Shown here: positions 36,483 to 45,493 of the stretch, piece after piece
Layout: every line of letters starts with the position of its first letter
Position numbering within the stretch: the stretch's first letter is position 1
Source: Cristatella mucedo
Taxonomy: Eukaryota; Bryozoa; Phylactolaemata; Cristatellidae
Reading direction: 5' to 3'
Assembly (NCBI GenBank): GCA_009760855.2
Contig: WPIO01000114.1
Span: forward strand, 56,001 to 120,000
Length of the DNA stretch: 64,000 nucleotides
Notes under the pieces: model-generated
Database searches by the model: none
The model's input: the letters and a program-made list of their open reading frames with translations, nothing else
What the model was told of the DNA's origin: nothing
Position numbers and translations under genes: made by a program

Positions 36483-37003
36483 CTCATAATAATGATCATG
36501 ATACACTTTATAAAGCGCCCTCAAAGAACTCAATCTCTCTCTAGGTGCTTCACATTTGCTGCACAGGAAACACGATCGAGTAGTGAGTGTTAGCATGTTT
36601 GGTAAACAATTAGAATAACATGGTTAGAGGTGACATGCACAGGGACAGCATGCTAGTGCGGTTAGAGGCAGCATGCACAGTGTCAGCACGCATAAGCACA
36701 TGAAGGACGAATCACTGGGACTCACTAAATGCGGTCTTAAAGGTGTGTTTCTAATTTCTTTTTAAATGTAGTCAAGTCATGCGATGTCTTGACGTAAGAC
36801 GGGAGTTAATTCCAGGCTTTGGGAGCATACGAACTACATGCACGGTCTCCAAAGGCTTTGAGGTTTGTACGAGAAATAGGTAAACAATAAGATTCCGAAA
36901 AGCGGGTGGTACGATGCTTGGCCTGGTGGGGGAATAGATCTGACAGGTAGCCTTGAGCCAAAGAATGAAGTGACCTAAAAGCGAGGGACAAAACCTTAAT
37001 AAT
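36483..37003 (-). mobile_element. LINE-A 3' end fragment
   Basis: Antisense LINE-A. An AT-rich tail at the left is followed by the hairpin, the UTR, and the C-terminal ORF block up to the LSLAFRSLHS region. It ends exactly where the (TAA)n tail of the next copy begins. Confidence 0.88.
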
Positions 37004-38783
37004 AATAATAATAATAATTCACTTGCTAAAGCGCCCTCAGAGAACTTAATCTCTCTCTAGGTGCTTTAAATTTGCTGCAAAGTGAAACGCAATTGAATGG
37101 TAAGTAAAATCATGCTTGAAAAACAAACAAAATGAATAATATGGTTAGGGGTGACATGCACAGGGTCAGCATGCGAATGTGGTTAGTGGCAGCATGCACA
37201 GTGTCAGCATCCATAAGCACATCAAGGACGAATCACAGGGACAAGCTAAATGCTGTCCTAAATAGGTGTGTTTTTTAGGTTCCTTTTAAATGTGGTCAGG
37301 TCGAGGGATGTTATGACGCAGGTCGGGAGGGAGTTCCAGGCTGTGGGAGCGTACGAACTAAATGCACGATCTCCAAAGGATTTAAGGTTTGTACGAGGTA
37401 TTTGTAGACTGTTGGATTCCGAAAAGCGGGTGGTATGATGCTTGGCCTGATGGGGTAGTATATCTGACAGATAGGCAGGAGTCATAGAATGAAGGGACCT
37501 AAAAGTGAGCGACAAAACCTTGAAGTCAATCCATTGCTTGACTGGTAGCCAGTGCTGGTCGGCGAGAAGTGGAGTAATGTGGCAACTGCAACGCTCACGA
37601 CTGACTAGTCTAGCTGCCGAGTTTTGCACCAGCTGGAATCGCCTGATCGCACATGCTGGTAGGCCAGTAAGCAGTGGGTTGCAGAAGTCGAGACGGGATG
37701 TCACGAATGCATGGACCAACATTGATGTGGTATCTTTATCTAAACAAGCCCGAATTTTAGCAATGTAATGAAGCTGAAAATAGGCGAATTTGACTGTGGA
37801 GCTGATATGGTCGTCTAACGAGAGGTCACTTTGGAATATGACACCTAGATTTGGAGCTGGTTCAAGTGGAGCTATGCTGGCAGAGCCAATTTTGAGCTTC
37901 AGCCTTTCCAATCTCTGAATCACAGTGGGTTTGCCCATAACTAGTAAGTTAGTTTTATCATCGTTTAGTTTTAGAAAATTTGCTGCCATCAATGTGCAGA
38001 TGTCATCAATGCATGCAGCTAGTGAGTTGAGAGAATTTGAGGTGCTCGAAGGCTGGGAGGGATCAAAGCAAAGGTACAACTGAGTGTCATTCGCATAGAA
38101 GTGAAAGCCTAGATTGTGCTTAGCAATCACATCAGCAAGAGGCAGAATATAAACCGTGAAAAGAACCGGACCTAGCACGGAGCCCTGAGGTACTCCATAT
38201 TTCAGAGGTACTTCAGATGATCTTTGTCCATTCACGTTAATACTCTGGAGTCTCCCACTGAGATAGGACCTGAATCACTGCAGAGCAGTGCCAGTGATGC
38301 CCAGGCGAAATGAGAGGAGCTCTAGAAGAACTTTGTGATCGATGGTGTCAAAAGCTGCCGAAAGATCGAGCAAAACAAGCAGAAACACTCTACCCATATC
38401 TGCATTCCTAAGTAGGTCGTTGTATACCCTAAGCAATGCTGACTCTGTGGAGTGATTAGCTCTAAAGCCAGACTGGAACTTACTAGCAAGGTGTGAGGTT
38501 TCGATATACGAGTTCAGCTGGTCCACCACGACCAGTTCCAGTGTCTTTGATAGGAATGGTAGAAGGGAAACTAGGCGGTCGCTGCTTAAGTTCTCTTGGT
38601 CTAGGGTAGCTTTTTTTGAGAAGTAGCCTGACTACAGCTTTTTTGAAAGGTGCTGGGACATGACCTGAGGCTAATGACATATTAATTATGTTAGTTATGC
38701 ATGGCAGCAGCAGATCAATGCAACGTAGGAGCAGGACAGTGGGAATAGGGTCAAGAGGACTTGTTGTCTTCTTTGATTGAGAT
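37004..38783 (-). mobile_element. LINE-A, best-preserved RT copy
   Basis: Antisense LINE-A with tail at about 37000-37016. 325 codons are open at 37258-38235, carrying the GVPQGSVLGPV block, the catalytic box as YANDTQLYL (first Asp changed to Asn), the KLNDDKTNLLVMGKP block and the thumb and C-terminal region. Upstream, 38275-38529 encodes palm motif A (LLVLLDLSAAFDTIDH). Reverse transcriptases of this group copy their own RNA at a nicked target. The Asn substitution and stops make this copy inactive. The endonuclease part is missing. Confidence 0.93.
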
Positions 38784-39245
38784 AAAACCTTGAAGTCGAT
38801 CCGTTGCTTGACTGGTAGCCAGTGCAGGTCGGCGAAAAGTGGTATGATGTGGCAACTGCGAAGCTCACGACAGACAAGCCTAGCTACAAAGTTGTGTACC
38901 AGCTGTAAGACCCTGATTGCACCTGCCGATAGGACAGCAACCAGTGAGTTACAGAAATCAAGACGGGTGTCAAACATACATGGGCTGACTTGGATGTGAT
39001 ATCCTTATCTAAACAAGCCCAAATTTTTGGGATGCTATGTAGCTGAAAGTAGACAGACTTGATTGTGGAGCTGATGTGGTCGTCTTACGAAAGGTCACTT
39101 TGAAACAAGACACCTGGATCGTGCAGATTGAACGGAAGATATTCTGGCAGAGCAGATTGTGAGCATTAGCCTTTCCAATTACTGAATCACGCTTGGTTAC
39201 CCCATAACCAGTAAGTTAGTTGTATCATCCTTTAATTTAAGCCTA
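38784..39245 (-). mobile_element. LINE-A fragment fused to upstream end of previous copy
   Basis: Antisense LINE-A from the DFKVLS block back toward the KLNDDKT region, with no 3' end of its own. It joins the next element at about 38780 in frame: the open region 38483-38977 reads DFKVLS (C-terminal part) directly into QSKKTTSPLDPIPT (N-terminal RT part). Confidence 0.85.
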
Positions 39246-40364
39246 ATGTTATCAATAAGTTTCGGAGTAGCCAGGATCGTGGTAGATTTTGGGGGCGGTT
39301 AAACGTTACCGTCGACGGTGGCGGTCTGTTGCCCGATAAGGCTGGGGGGCCAGTGAGAGCCATTTAGCCGACTGCCAATTTCCTTTCAGCTTTGCCCGAA
39401 GTGGCTTCGAGCACTTCTTCCGGCCTCGCAGTCCTCTGCTGTTGGTCACGTCGTCATCGTGTGTGGCGCACCAGCTGGCTGGGTCGTGCGGCGCCGGACT
39501 GACCGAACGTCGCAACGATTGAAGTGGCGACAATACGAACTGACGGTAAACGCTGCGACCGCAGCATTAGTAGCAGGAACCGCGCGCGATGAAGTGTACC
39601 CAGTCGCAGCTCGAGGAGGCAACTCCTTCTTTCGCGCCCCCCCCCCCGAAATATATTTTAAGTGGCTGCGGAGCGCCGTCGACCGGTGTGAATAATCGGC
39701 CGGGATGCGTGCTGGACTCAGCTGCCCAGCTGAAGACGAGGGGGGCGGCGAACGCGCGCCGAGAGCTCGGCGTTGACCCGGGACGCCGGGAACAGTCAAG
39801 GTCAGACTGCTCAGGTCATCGCACGGCTGCGGCGAAAACGGAAAGGTCATTCGTAGTCTGCTCGTGAGTTGAGAGAAAAACTAAAATAACATTCCCTCGA
39901 GGGTCCATGCGCGGAAAGTCGTCGGCCTGGTGCGAACGCTACCGGTAGGAAGATGGGTCGCTAGACGTTTCGTCGGCGTGGTCACGCGGCGCCACGAACC
40001 GCACGCAGCACGGACCGCCGACCAGCGGCCGACCAGCGGCCGATACCTGCGAGCGGGTATTGGCTCGCTCGTCTTCCGCCTTGCCGAGCGGACGACGCAG
40101 CCACCGCAGCTGCAGCTGACCCACGCCGGCTGCTTAACTGCGCCGGCGGCATACCCGAACTGGCACCTAATCTACATCGGCAGCACGCCCAGCGAGCTGG
40201 ACAGGCAGGACAGACCGACACGCGGGCGCCTCTGGATTAACGGAGCCAGCCTCCCTCGCCGTCTTGGCACGGCGCCAGGTGCTGGCCCCAGACGGCTGAC
40301 AAAAACCTTGACTTACGTCACCGGCCAGCGTGTTAGATACCAAGGCTATCTAGGGACCGGGCGC
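39246..40364. other. GC/CpG-rich block without recognised gene
   Basis: Abrupt GC- and CpG-rich sequence with several overlapping open frames on both strands (for example 39446-39850 minus, 39930-40484 plus). Long open frames on several strands are expected in high GC and none shows a protein-family motif. A 9-10-bp C run lies at about 39639-39648. It could be a CpG island, an LTR or GC-rich repeat, or an unidentified exon. Confidence 0.4.
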
Positions 40365-40640
40365 CAGCCGGGGCGTGTCTCATCTTTTGAGACGCTTGTA
40401 TCTCCGTCCGTAAGTCCACAGAGCCACAAAGACCATGTGCGCGCTACGCAGGAGAGTTTTGTACAGCTAAACTTAAAGCCTTAGCGGCGTTCGGTACGCA
40501 TTAGTAGCCAACAGACTACGTCTCACGCAGCAGAGAGAGAGAAAGCGATAAGCATTGCTGAGTAAATATGGCCGACGAGGTAATGAGCAGCATGTAAGTA
40601 GGACAGTAGCAGCGTACAAGTAGGACAGAGGTTAAGTGGA
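40365..40640 (-). mobile_element. LINE-B 3' end fragment
   Basis: Antisense. The left part matches the LINE-B UTR (CGCAGGAGAGTTTTG, reverse of the motif at 20.16 kb). The right part matches the last codons (CGTTCGGTACGCATT). Confidence 0.8.
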
Positions 40641-41288
40641 AGTGGCGAATGCGCAGCCCCGGCATCTCTCCTCGTGCAGCTCGGTCAGCAGCTCCGACTT
40701 CCCCTCATCTCATTCAAAAGAGCCTGCGTCGCCTGCGTTCAGCGCGGTCGCAGTAGCCGACGCTTCAGCTTCGGCAGCTCCGTAGGGGTAGCGCAACATG
40801 GAGGCTTACGGGTGGCCGTTTGTCCTAGGATCTAACGAACCTTCTGGCCGCTGCTGCTGCTGCCACGGCGATGCTAAGCACGCTATCTTTTCCCGGACAG
40901 CCGCTGCTGTGATTTCACGCACCGCATGCTGATTCACGCATCTCCGCCAGCGACTATTGCATCATTGTAAACTTACTCGACAGCCTTTGCTGAGCTGGGC
41001 CTCGTCACACGGGCGGACGGTGAAGGGGAAGTACCCGGCATCAGGAGAAGGGGAAGAACCCTTGTAGCGCCTTGCTGGCCTTGACCTAATTTTAGCGCGA
41101 ACAAGAGCTGTTCGGCGGCGGGCAAGAACTCCTTTGTCCTGGAGCAGCGAGCCAGAGAGGAGCGCCAGTTCGGTTAGAGAGCAAGAGCTAAACAGCAAGC
41201 CAGGAAGCTCTGAGACCAGCGGTGGTGATTCGGCCTTTAGAATTGGTCCGATATCCGCGGGAGCTGCTGATTGATGTTGGCTGGCCTG
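40641..41288. other. GC-rich block next to Polinton left edge
   Basis: No gene recognised. The composition changes sharply to AT-rich at about 41300, marking the Polinton boundary or a deletion breakpoint. I found no terminal inverted repeat here. Confidence 0.5.
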
Positions 41289-41663
41289 TCAACCCTGGCC
41301 ATCACTCTGTCCAAAAAGAAGATCCATCTCTTTAATCTTTCTATCGTAATCTTCTTTCTTTCTTTTCTCAAGTTCATATTCAAGCTCTTTTTTTCTTTTT
41401 TCTTCTTCAACTTTATCATATATATCTCTACGTTTGTTAGCATATTCTTGATCTATCTTTTCTTTCTTTCTTTGTAGTTCAATCAGTTTTCTTGCTTGAT
41501 GCATTTCAATACGTTTGCTGGCAATGCTCATACTTAGACTCGTTAATCCAGTTACTACAGGTGCTATTTTACCAACACCATCAATAACTTTATCTAGTAA
41601 ACCAGATCCATGATATTTACCTCCATGTATTCTACCATGACCAACTATCACATAGCTACCCAT
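41289..41663 (-). CDS. Basic/charged coiled-coil protein of Polinton
   Basis: 124 codons, intact. The N-terminus is glycine/histidine-rich (GRIHGGKYHGSG) and followed by a hydrophobic-neutral stretch (about 25-48). Residues 50-115 are a long Lys/Glu/Arg-rich helix likely to form a coiled coil. Glycine-rich starts of this kind occur in small virion-associated proteins, so a minor virion role is possible but inferred. The last codons (FGQSDGQG) lie at the composition switch, so the natural C-terminus may have been replaced by flanking DNA. Confidence 0.6.
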   Translation of the reverse strand: MGSYVIVGHGRIHGGKYHGSGLLDKVIDGVGKIAPVVTGLTSLSMSIASKRIEMHQARKLIELQRKKEKIDQEYANKRRDIYDKVEEEKRKKELEYELEKRKKEDYDRKIKEMDLLFGQSDGQG

Positions 41664-41672
41664 TGCTCTATT

Positions 41673-41977
41673 TTACTTTGATATTTCTATTGATGCAACT
41701 ACATCAGTAATGATATTTACAGGACTTTCATTTTGGTCACCAAGACCTATTTTAAATGCACTTATTGAATCTATATCATCACGTGTTGGTAAATACAATA
41801 TCTTAGGAATATGTAGATCAACCTTATCTCCAGGATTAATATCATCAATACCAATAATATATAAAGATGAAGATTGCTCTAAATATCGATTTCTTTTTCT
41901 ATATATTTCTTAAAAGGATCAACTAAATCACAATCAATACTAATCCATCTTATTCCTTTATTATCTGGTAATACCAT
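41673..41977 (-). pseudogene. Small Polinton protein of unknown function, frameshifted
   Basis: Start ATG at 41977 and stop at 41675-41673. It encodes about 100 residues in two frames, with one frameshift about 30 codons in. The first part begins MVLPDNKGIRWIS; the second ends with IITDVVASIEISK. The alternation of short hydrophobic strands and Asp/Asn/Gly turns suggests a beta-sandwich. It sits 9 bp upstream of the coiled-coil ORF in a run of co-oriented genes whose neighbours are structural, so a virion role is likely but unproven. Confidence 0.55.
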
Positions 41978-41989
41978 TTTATTTCATGC

Positions 41990-42524
41990 TTAATAAATAC
42001 CAGTATAATACATTGCTTTTTCGATTGCTTCGTAAGGAGTTCCACCTACAGGAGTTGCATCAAATGTTCCTTGTTGATCGAAGTTAAATCCTAATGTATC
42101 TTCAATTGAATTTACAACTCCAGAAGCACCACTTCCAAGTAAAACAATATAATTTGGTGTTACTTGCAAAATTATTGTATCATCAGTATCAATACTAAAT
42201 CTTATTCCTGAACTATTCTTTTTTATTGTATCCTACAGTGCACTAGGTGATGCACCTATTAAAGCATCATTAAGAGCTTTAACTATTCTATTGCTATCAT
42301 AAGAGCCAGGAGCAATTGTAATTGAAGAGTTTACTAAATTTGCTATGTCATATCTAAATCAAAGTTTATCATTAACTCCAGTAATAATATTTGATCAAAC
42401 TTTATTTGTATAGGTAAACTCTACGTAAACCAATTTTATTATAGCTTGAATCAGATTCAAGTGTAATTGGTGGAACTAATGTTTTCGATTCTGAACTGCT
42501 TGTTCCAGTTAATCTTATAGACAT
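41990..42524 (-). pseudogene. Putative virion structural protein 2
   Basis: About 178 codons from ATG at 42522-42524 to TAA at 41990. One frameshift near codon 37 and two internal stops (one TGA, one TAG) break it. Recognisable features are SITIAPGSYDS, then a short helix (IVKALNDAL), a strand pair and a DTLGFNF segment. That order (Pro-Gly turn, helix, two strands, LGF) is seen in capsid-associated proteins of Polintons and related viruses. The assignment to a specific capsid role is inference. It lies in the structural cluster between virion protein 1 and two small ORFs. Confidence 0.55.
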
Positions 42525-42566
42525 TTTCTTATACTAACCTTCAAGAATTTCTATAACAACTGTAAT

Positions 42567-43397
42567 TTATTGTGAACTAAACTCTAATACATTTAAATTC
42601 TGATCAGTGACAGTAATTATTATATCAGAAATAGAATCACTGGTAATATTATGGTATTCAATAGTATTTGGTTCATGTACCATTTGTTCCCATGGATAGA
42701 AATTATGGGCAAAACTTCCTAATACTTGAGTTTCTCTTCCACTTATAAAACTTGTTCCACAAGCAACCATATTACGATTTACAAGGGTAAGATTTAGATC
42801 AGAAGCAAAAACTTTATTTTCAGAAGTAAATTTAAGATTAGGCTTACAAACCACTTTATCTGTGATACTAGGATACATTGTTGAAAAGTTTGGATCAGTT
42901 GTATAAGCAGAACCAATAAAACCAAGTGTACGAGAAATATTAGATTTACTAGCAAGAAATGTCCAATCAACTGGCATTTTAATCCAAGAATTAGAAGTAG
43001 CAGTATCAACACATAGTTCAAATTGTTCTGTAGTTGCACCTAATTGTGTAATAGAATTATTAATCATATCTACAACACCAATATTTACATCGTCTGATAT
43101 AGCAGAACAAATTCCAGGTCTAATTGTTATTGTTTGATCAGATCCACCAGAAACTCTATAAACAAAAGTATTATTAGTATCTTTAATATTACTAATAGAA
43201 GTAGTTCCAACAAACTTCTTGAAACATATCTTGGAATTCTATTTCCTAATAAAAATTGGCTTGTTAATGTGAGTAATAATAGGATTATTATTTCCAGTTA
43301 TATTAAATACATATTCTTCTTTACTTGATTGACTAAATTTTCTAATACTTTCTACACTCTTAAATATATCATTAACACTTTTCAATAAATCACTCAT
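42567..43397 (-). pseudogene. Putative virion structural protein 1 (penton/minor-capsid-like)
   Basis: About 277 codons. ATG is at 43397-43395 and the stop just before 42567. Most is open: the last 166 codons are intact, and a TAG lies about 50 codons in. It contains an early TITIRPG turn, and a C-terminus with VACGTSF, a VHEPNTIEYH segment and DIIITVTDQNLNVLEF. A final strand with DQ and LEF is shared by capsid proteins of Polinton-type viruses. I therefore call it structural, without deciding between penton and another shell protein. It partners with virion protein 2 just downstream (43 bp apart). Confidence 0.6.
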
Positions 43398-43399
43398 TT

Positions 43400-43632
43400 C
43401 TATATATCATATAAAAGTTTATTTATCTTTGCAACATGTGTCTCTGGAACTTTTCTATATTTAGCAAGATAATCAGCAGCAATACTAATAGAATTTACAA
43501 CTCCTCTTTTTCCAGCAGCAAGTTCACGAATCCATAAATCAATCTTATAAATCCATAAAGCACCTTAACCGCCGTACCAAACCAGCTCGGCATGTTAGTT
43601 TTAGAGTTAGTTTTTGTCTCATGATAACTCAT
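43400..43632 (-). pseudogene. Small Polinton protein, frameshifted
   Basis: ATG at 43632-43630, TAG at 43402-43400, ending 2 bp before the start of virion protein 1. About 77 residues in two frames, with a shift near 43562. The N-terminus is MSYHETKTNSK; the second part is helical and basic (GKRGVVNSISIAADYLAKYRK). Function unknown. Tight spacing suggests co-transcription with the structural genes. Confidence 0.5.
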
Positions 43633-43680
43633 TCTATATAAATTTAATAATTTTAAACAGATAAACACAATATATAGAAA

Positions 43681-44385
43681 ATGAATCAAGATGAAGTTTC
43701 TCAATTGCTAGAAAGAGTAAATGAGTTGTTAGCATACAATCCTTATAGTGGAAAATTTACGTGGAAGATTGATAGAGGAGGAATAGCAAGAGCTGGTAGT
43801 GAGGCTGGTTCAATTGATACAAATGGATATAGAATAATATCAATCGAGGTAAAGTCATTTAAATCACATAGACTTGCATGGTTGATTATGACTGGTAAAT
43901 TTTCCTTACAAGAGTTGGATCATATAGATAACTGTGGACAAAATAATTGTTTTGATAATTTACGTGAAGCTAGTCATTCACAAAATATGAGAAATAAAGG
44001 AATAAGAAAAATAACAGTTCAAATTGTATCGGTGTTAGCTTTAATAAAAAATTTAATAAATACGAGTCAAATATTAAAACAGATTATAGTAAATATCACA
44101 TAAATCGGTATGACAATCCAGAAGATGCAGCTGTAATAATAATAATAATAATAATAATTTACTTGATAAAGCGCCCTCAGAGAACTTAATTTCTCTCTAG
44201 GCGCTTTACATTTGCTGTAAAGTGAAATGCAATTGAATGGTAAGTGAAATCATGCTTGAAAAACAAACGATGCAGCTGTAGCAAGAGATATGATGGCAAT
44301 CAAATTTCATTTGGAATTTGCACGATTAAACTTTACTTATATACTAACTGATGATAACAAATTAGTTAGATATACTGATTACTAA
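43681..44385 (+). pseudogene. HNH endonuclease with AP2-like tail, disrupted
   Basis: The N-terminal 115 codons are open and typical of phage-type HNH nucleases: a YNPYSGKFTW start, a GYR turn, FKSHRLAWLI, the metal-site segment ELDHIDNC, then NNCFDNLREAS and QNMRNKG. After a frameshift near 44025, a second domain follows (GVSFNKKFNKYES, then EDAAVARD and LEFARLN) resembling AP2/integrase-type DNA-binding tails common in this family. The gene ends with TAA at 44385. A 133-bp LINE-A tail interrupts the second domain at 44136-44268. Such nucleases are usually selfish homing enzymes or accessory viral genes. It points away from the structural cluster and is convergent with the membrane-type gene. 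Confidence 0.88.
44124..44280 (-). mobile_element. LINE-A tail insertion with 12-bp target duplication
   Basis: The sequence GATGCAGCTGTA occurs at 44124-44135 and again at 44269-44280. Between them is a 133-bp antisense LINE-A end: (TAA)n tail, hairpin and a few UTR words, stopping at AAAAACAAAC. Removing the insert leaves the HNH tail reading frame continuous at this site. This is direct evidence of retroposition into the Polinton. Confidence 0.97.
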
Positions 44386-44401
44386 TTTTTACACCTACGT
44401 T

Positions 44402-45482
44402 TCAATTCATTACGCAATTTAAACATTTAATCCTGTATCTCTTTTTGACTTGCTCCTCATCTCGAAAATAGATTGGCTAGAAGCATTGCTGATTCACTTT
44501 TATAGTCGCACGTTTTTTACCGCGTATTGTACTTGCTTCAACTTTCTTAATATCTCGTTTCAAATCTTCACTCTATGAGACTCCTTCATTTTTTACTAAT
44601 TTCTGTCCTTAATTTAGATAATTTAACCTGTTTTTTACTTCCGAATTTTGTACTTTTTCACTTAGATCAATATCAATCCCTCGATCTAGTTATTCTATCA
44701 TATCTCGAATATCAGTCATAGCATTCTTTAATCTTTCATTCTGCAGACTCAGTGCATTCATTCGTTGCTCATGAGTGTTCATAGGTGGTGCTCTAGAAGT
44801 AAACAGTGTTTCGTCCACTATTTTCGTAACTAAAGTTGCTACAGCTACTATTATACTTACTGCTAATCCAACCGTACCAATTATACTTGCAATACTCGCA
44901 ATTATAGCAGGAATTGCTGGGAGTATTTCACCACTCTTAACTTCTAAGAAGTTCTTTTTTCAAGCTATAGGATCTAATTGTGCTGCATCCCAAGTAACTT
45001 CCTCCCCAAACTTATCAGACAAAAACTTACTAGGGTTTAAATACCAGTCAGAGTTGGACTTTTCTGCTACAAGAAGTATTTCATTTAAGTAAAAACCCAC
45101 CTCTAATGATGCAATCCTTTTTGTTAATCCTTTTTATTTGCCATTTTTTCAGAACACTTGACCGTATTTACCAGAAGCAATATCGTCAACAATCTCTTTT
45201 ATAAACAGACCTAAATCCACTATTCCTGTAACACCTGATAGAAAACCCCCTAGTGCTGTAGTAGCAGATCCAATAACTTTAAATGATTGTAATACTTTTG
45301 AAACTATCTATGATATATTTTGAAGCTTGTAAAGACAGTTTCATTGCAACCTTTGGAGCTACTTTTATAATTGCTTTTGATCCTACTTCTGTTGCAGTTG
45401 TAACACCTGAAACAATATCTTTGGTTGTACTAACTCCTTCTTTTATGTCTTCGGCAACTCCTTTACCATTTTTATTCTGCAT
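44402..45482 (-). pseudogene. Polinton protein with hydrophobic Ala/Ile-rich segment, decayed
   Basis: ATG at 45482, with coding character continuing to a stop at 44404-44402, about 360 codons. It is interrupted by a frameshift near 45285 and by several stops (TGA, TAA and TAG). Features in order: an amphipathic N-terminus (GVAEDIKEGVSTTKD); a Gly/Ala stretch; a strongly hydrophobic 35-residue segment starting AIPAIIASIASIIG that could cross or insert in membrane; then a charged helical C-terminal half. No family is recognised. A membrane-interacting virion protein is one possibility. It is divergent from the fibre gene (11 bp apart), so a bidirectional promoter probably lies at 45483-45493. 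Confidence 0.5.
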
Positions 45483-45493
45483 ATATATAAGTA

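Noticed and set aside
39446-40484. GC-rich overlapping ORFs as genes
   Set aside because: Long open frames on both strands are expected in CpG-rich DNA and none shows a protein-family motif or splice context.
31810-40900. Shared 15-bp word GCTGTCCGGGAAAAG as a transposon terminal repeat
   Set aside because: A match this short between two places is expected by chance in 64 kb and the flanks do not align.
41271-41477. Plus-strand phenylalanine-rich membrane protein
   Set aside because: It is the antisense shadow of the lysine/glutamate-rich coiled-coil ORF.
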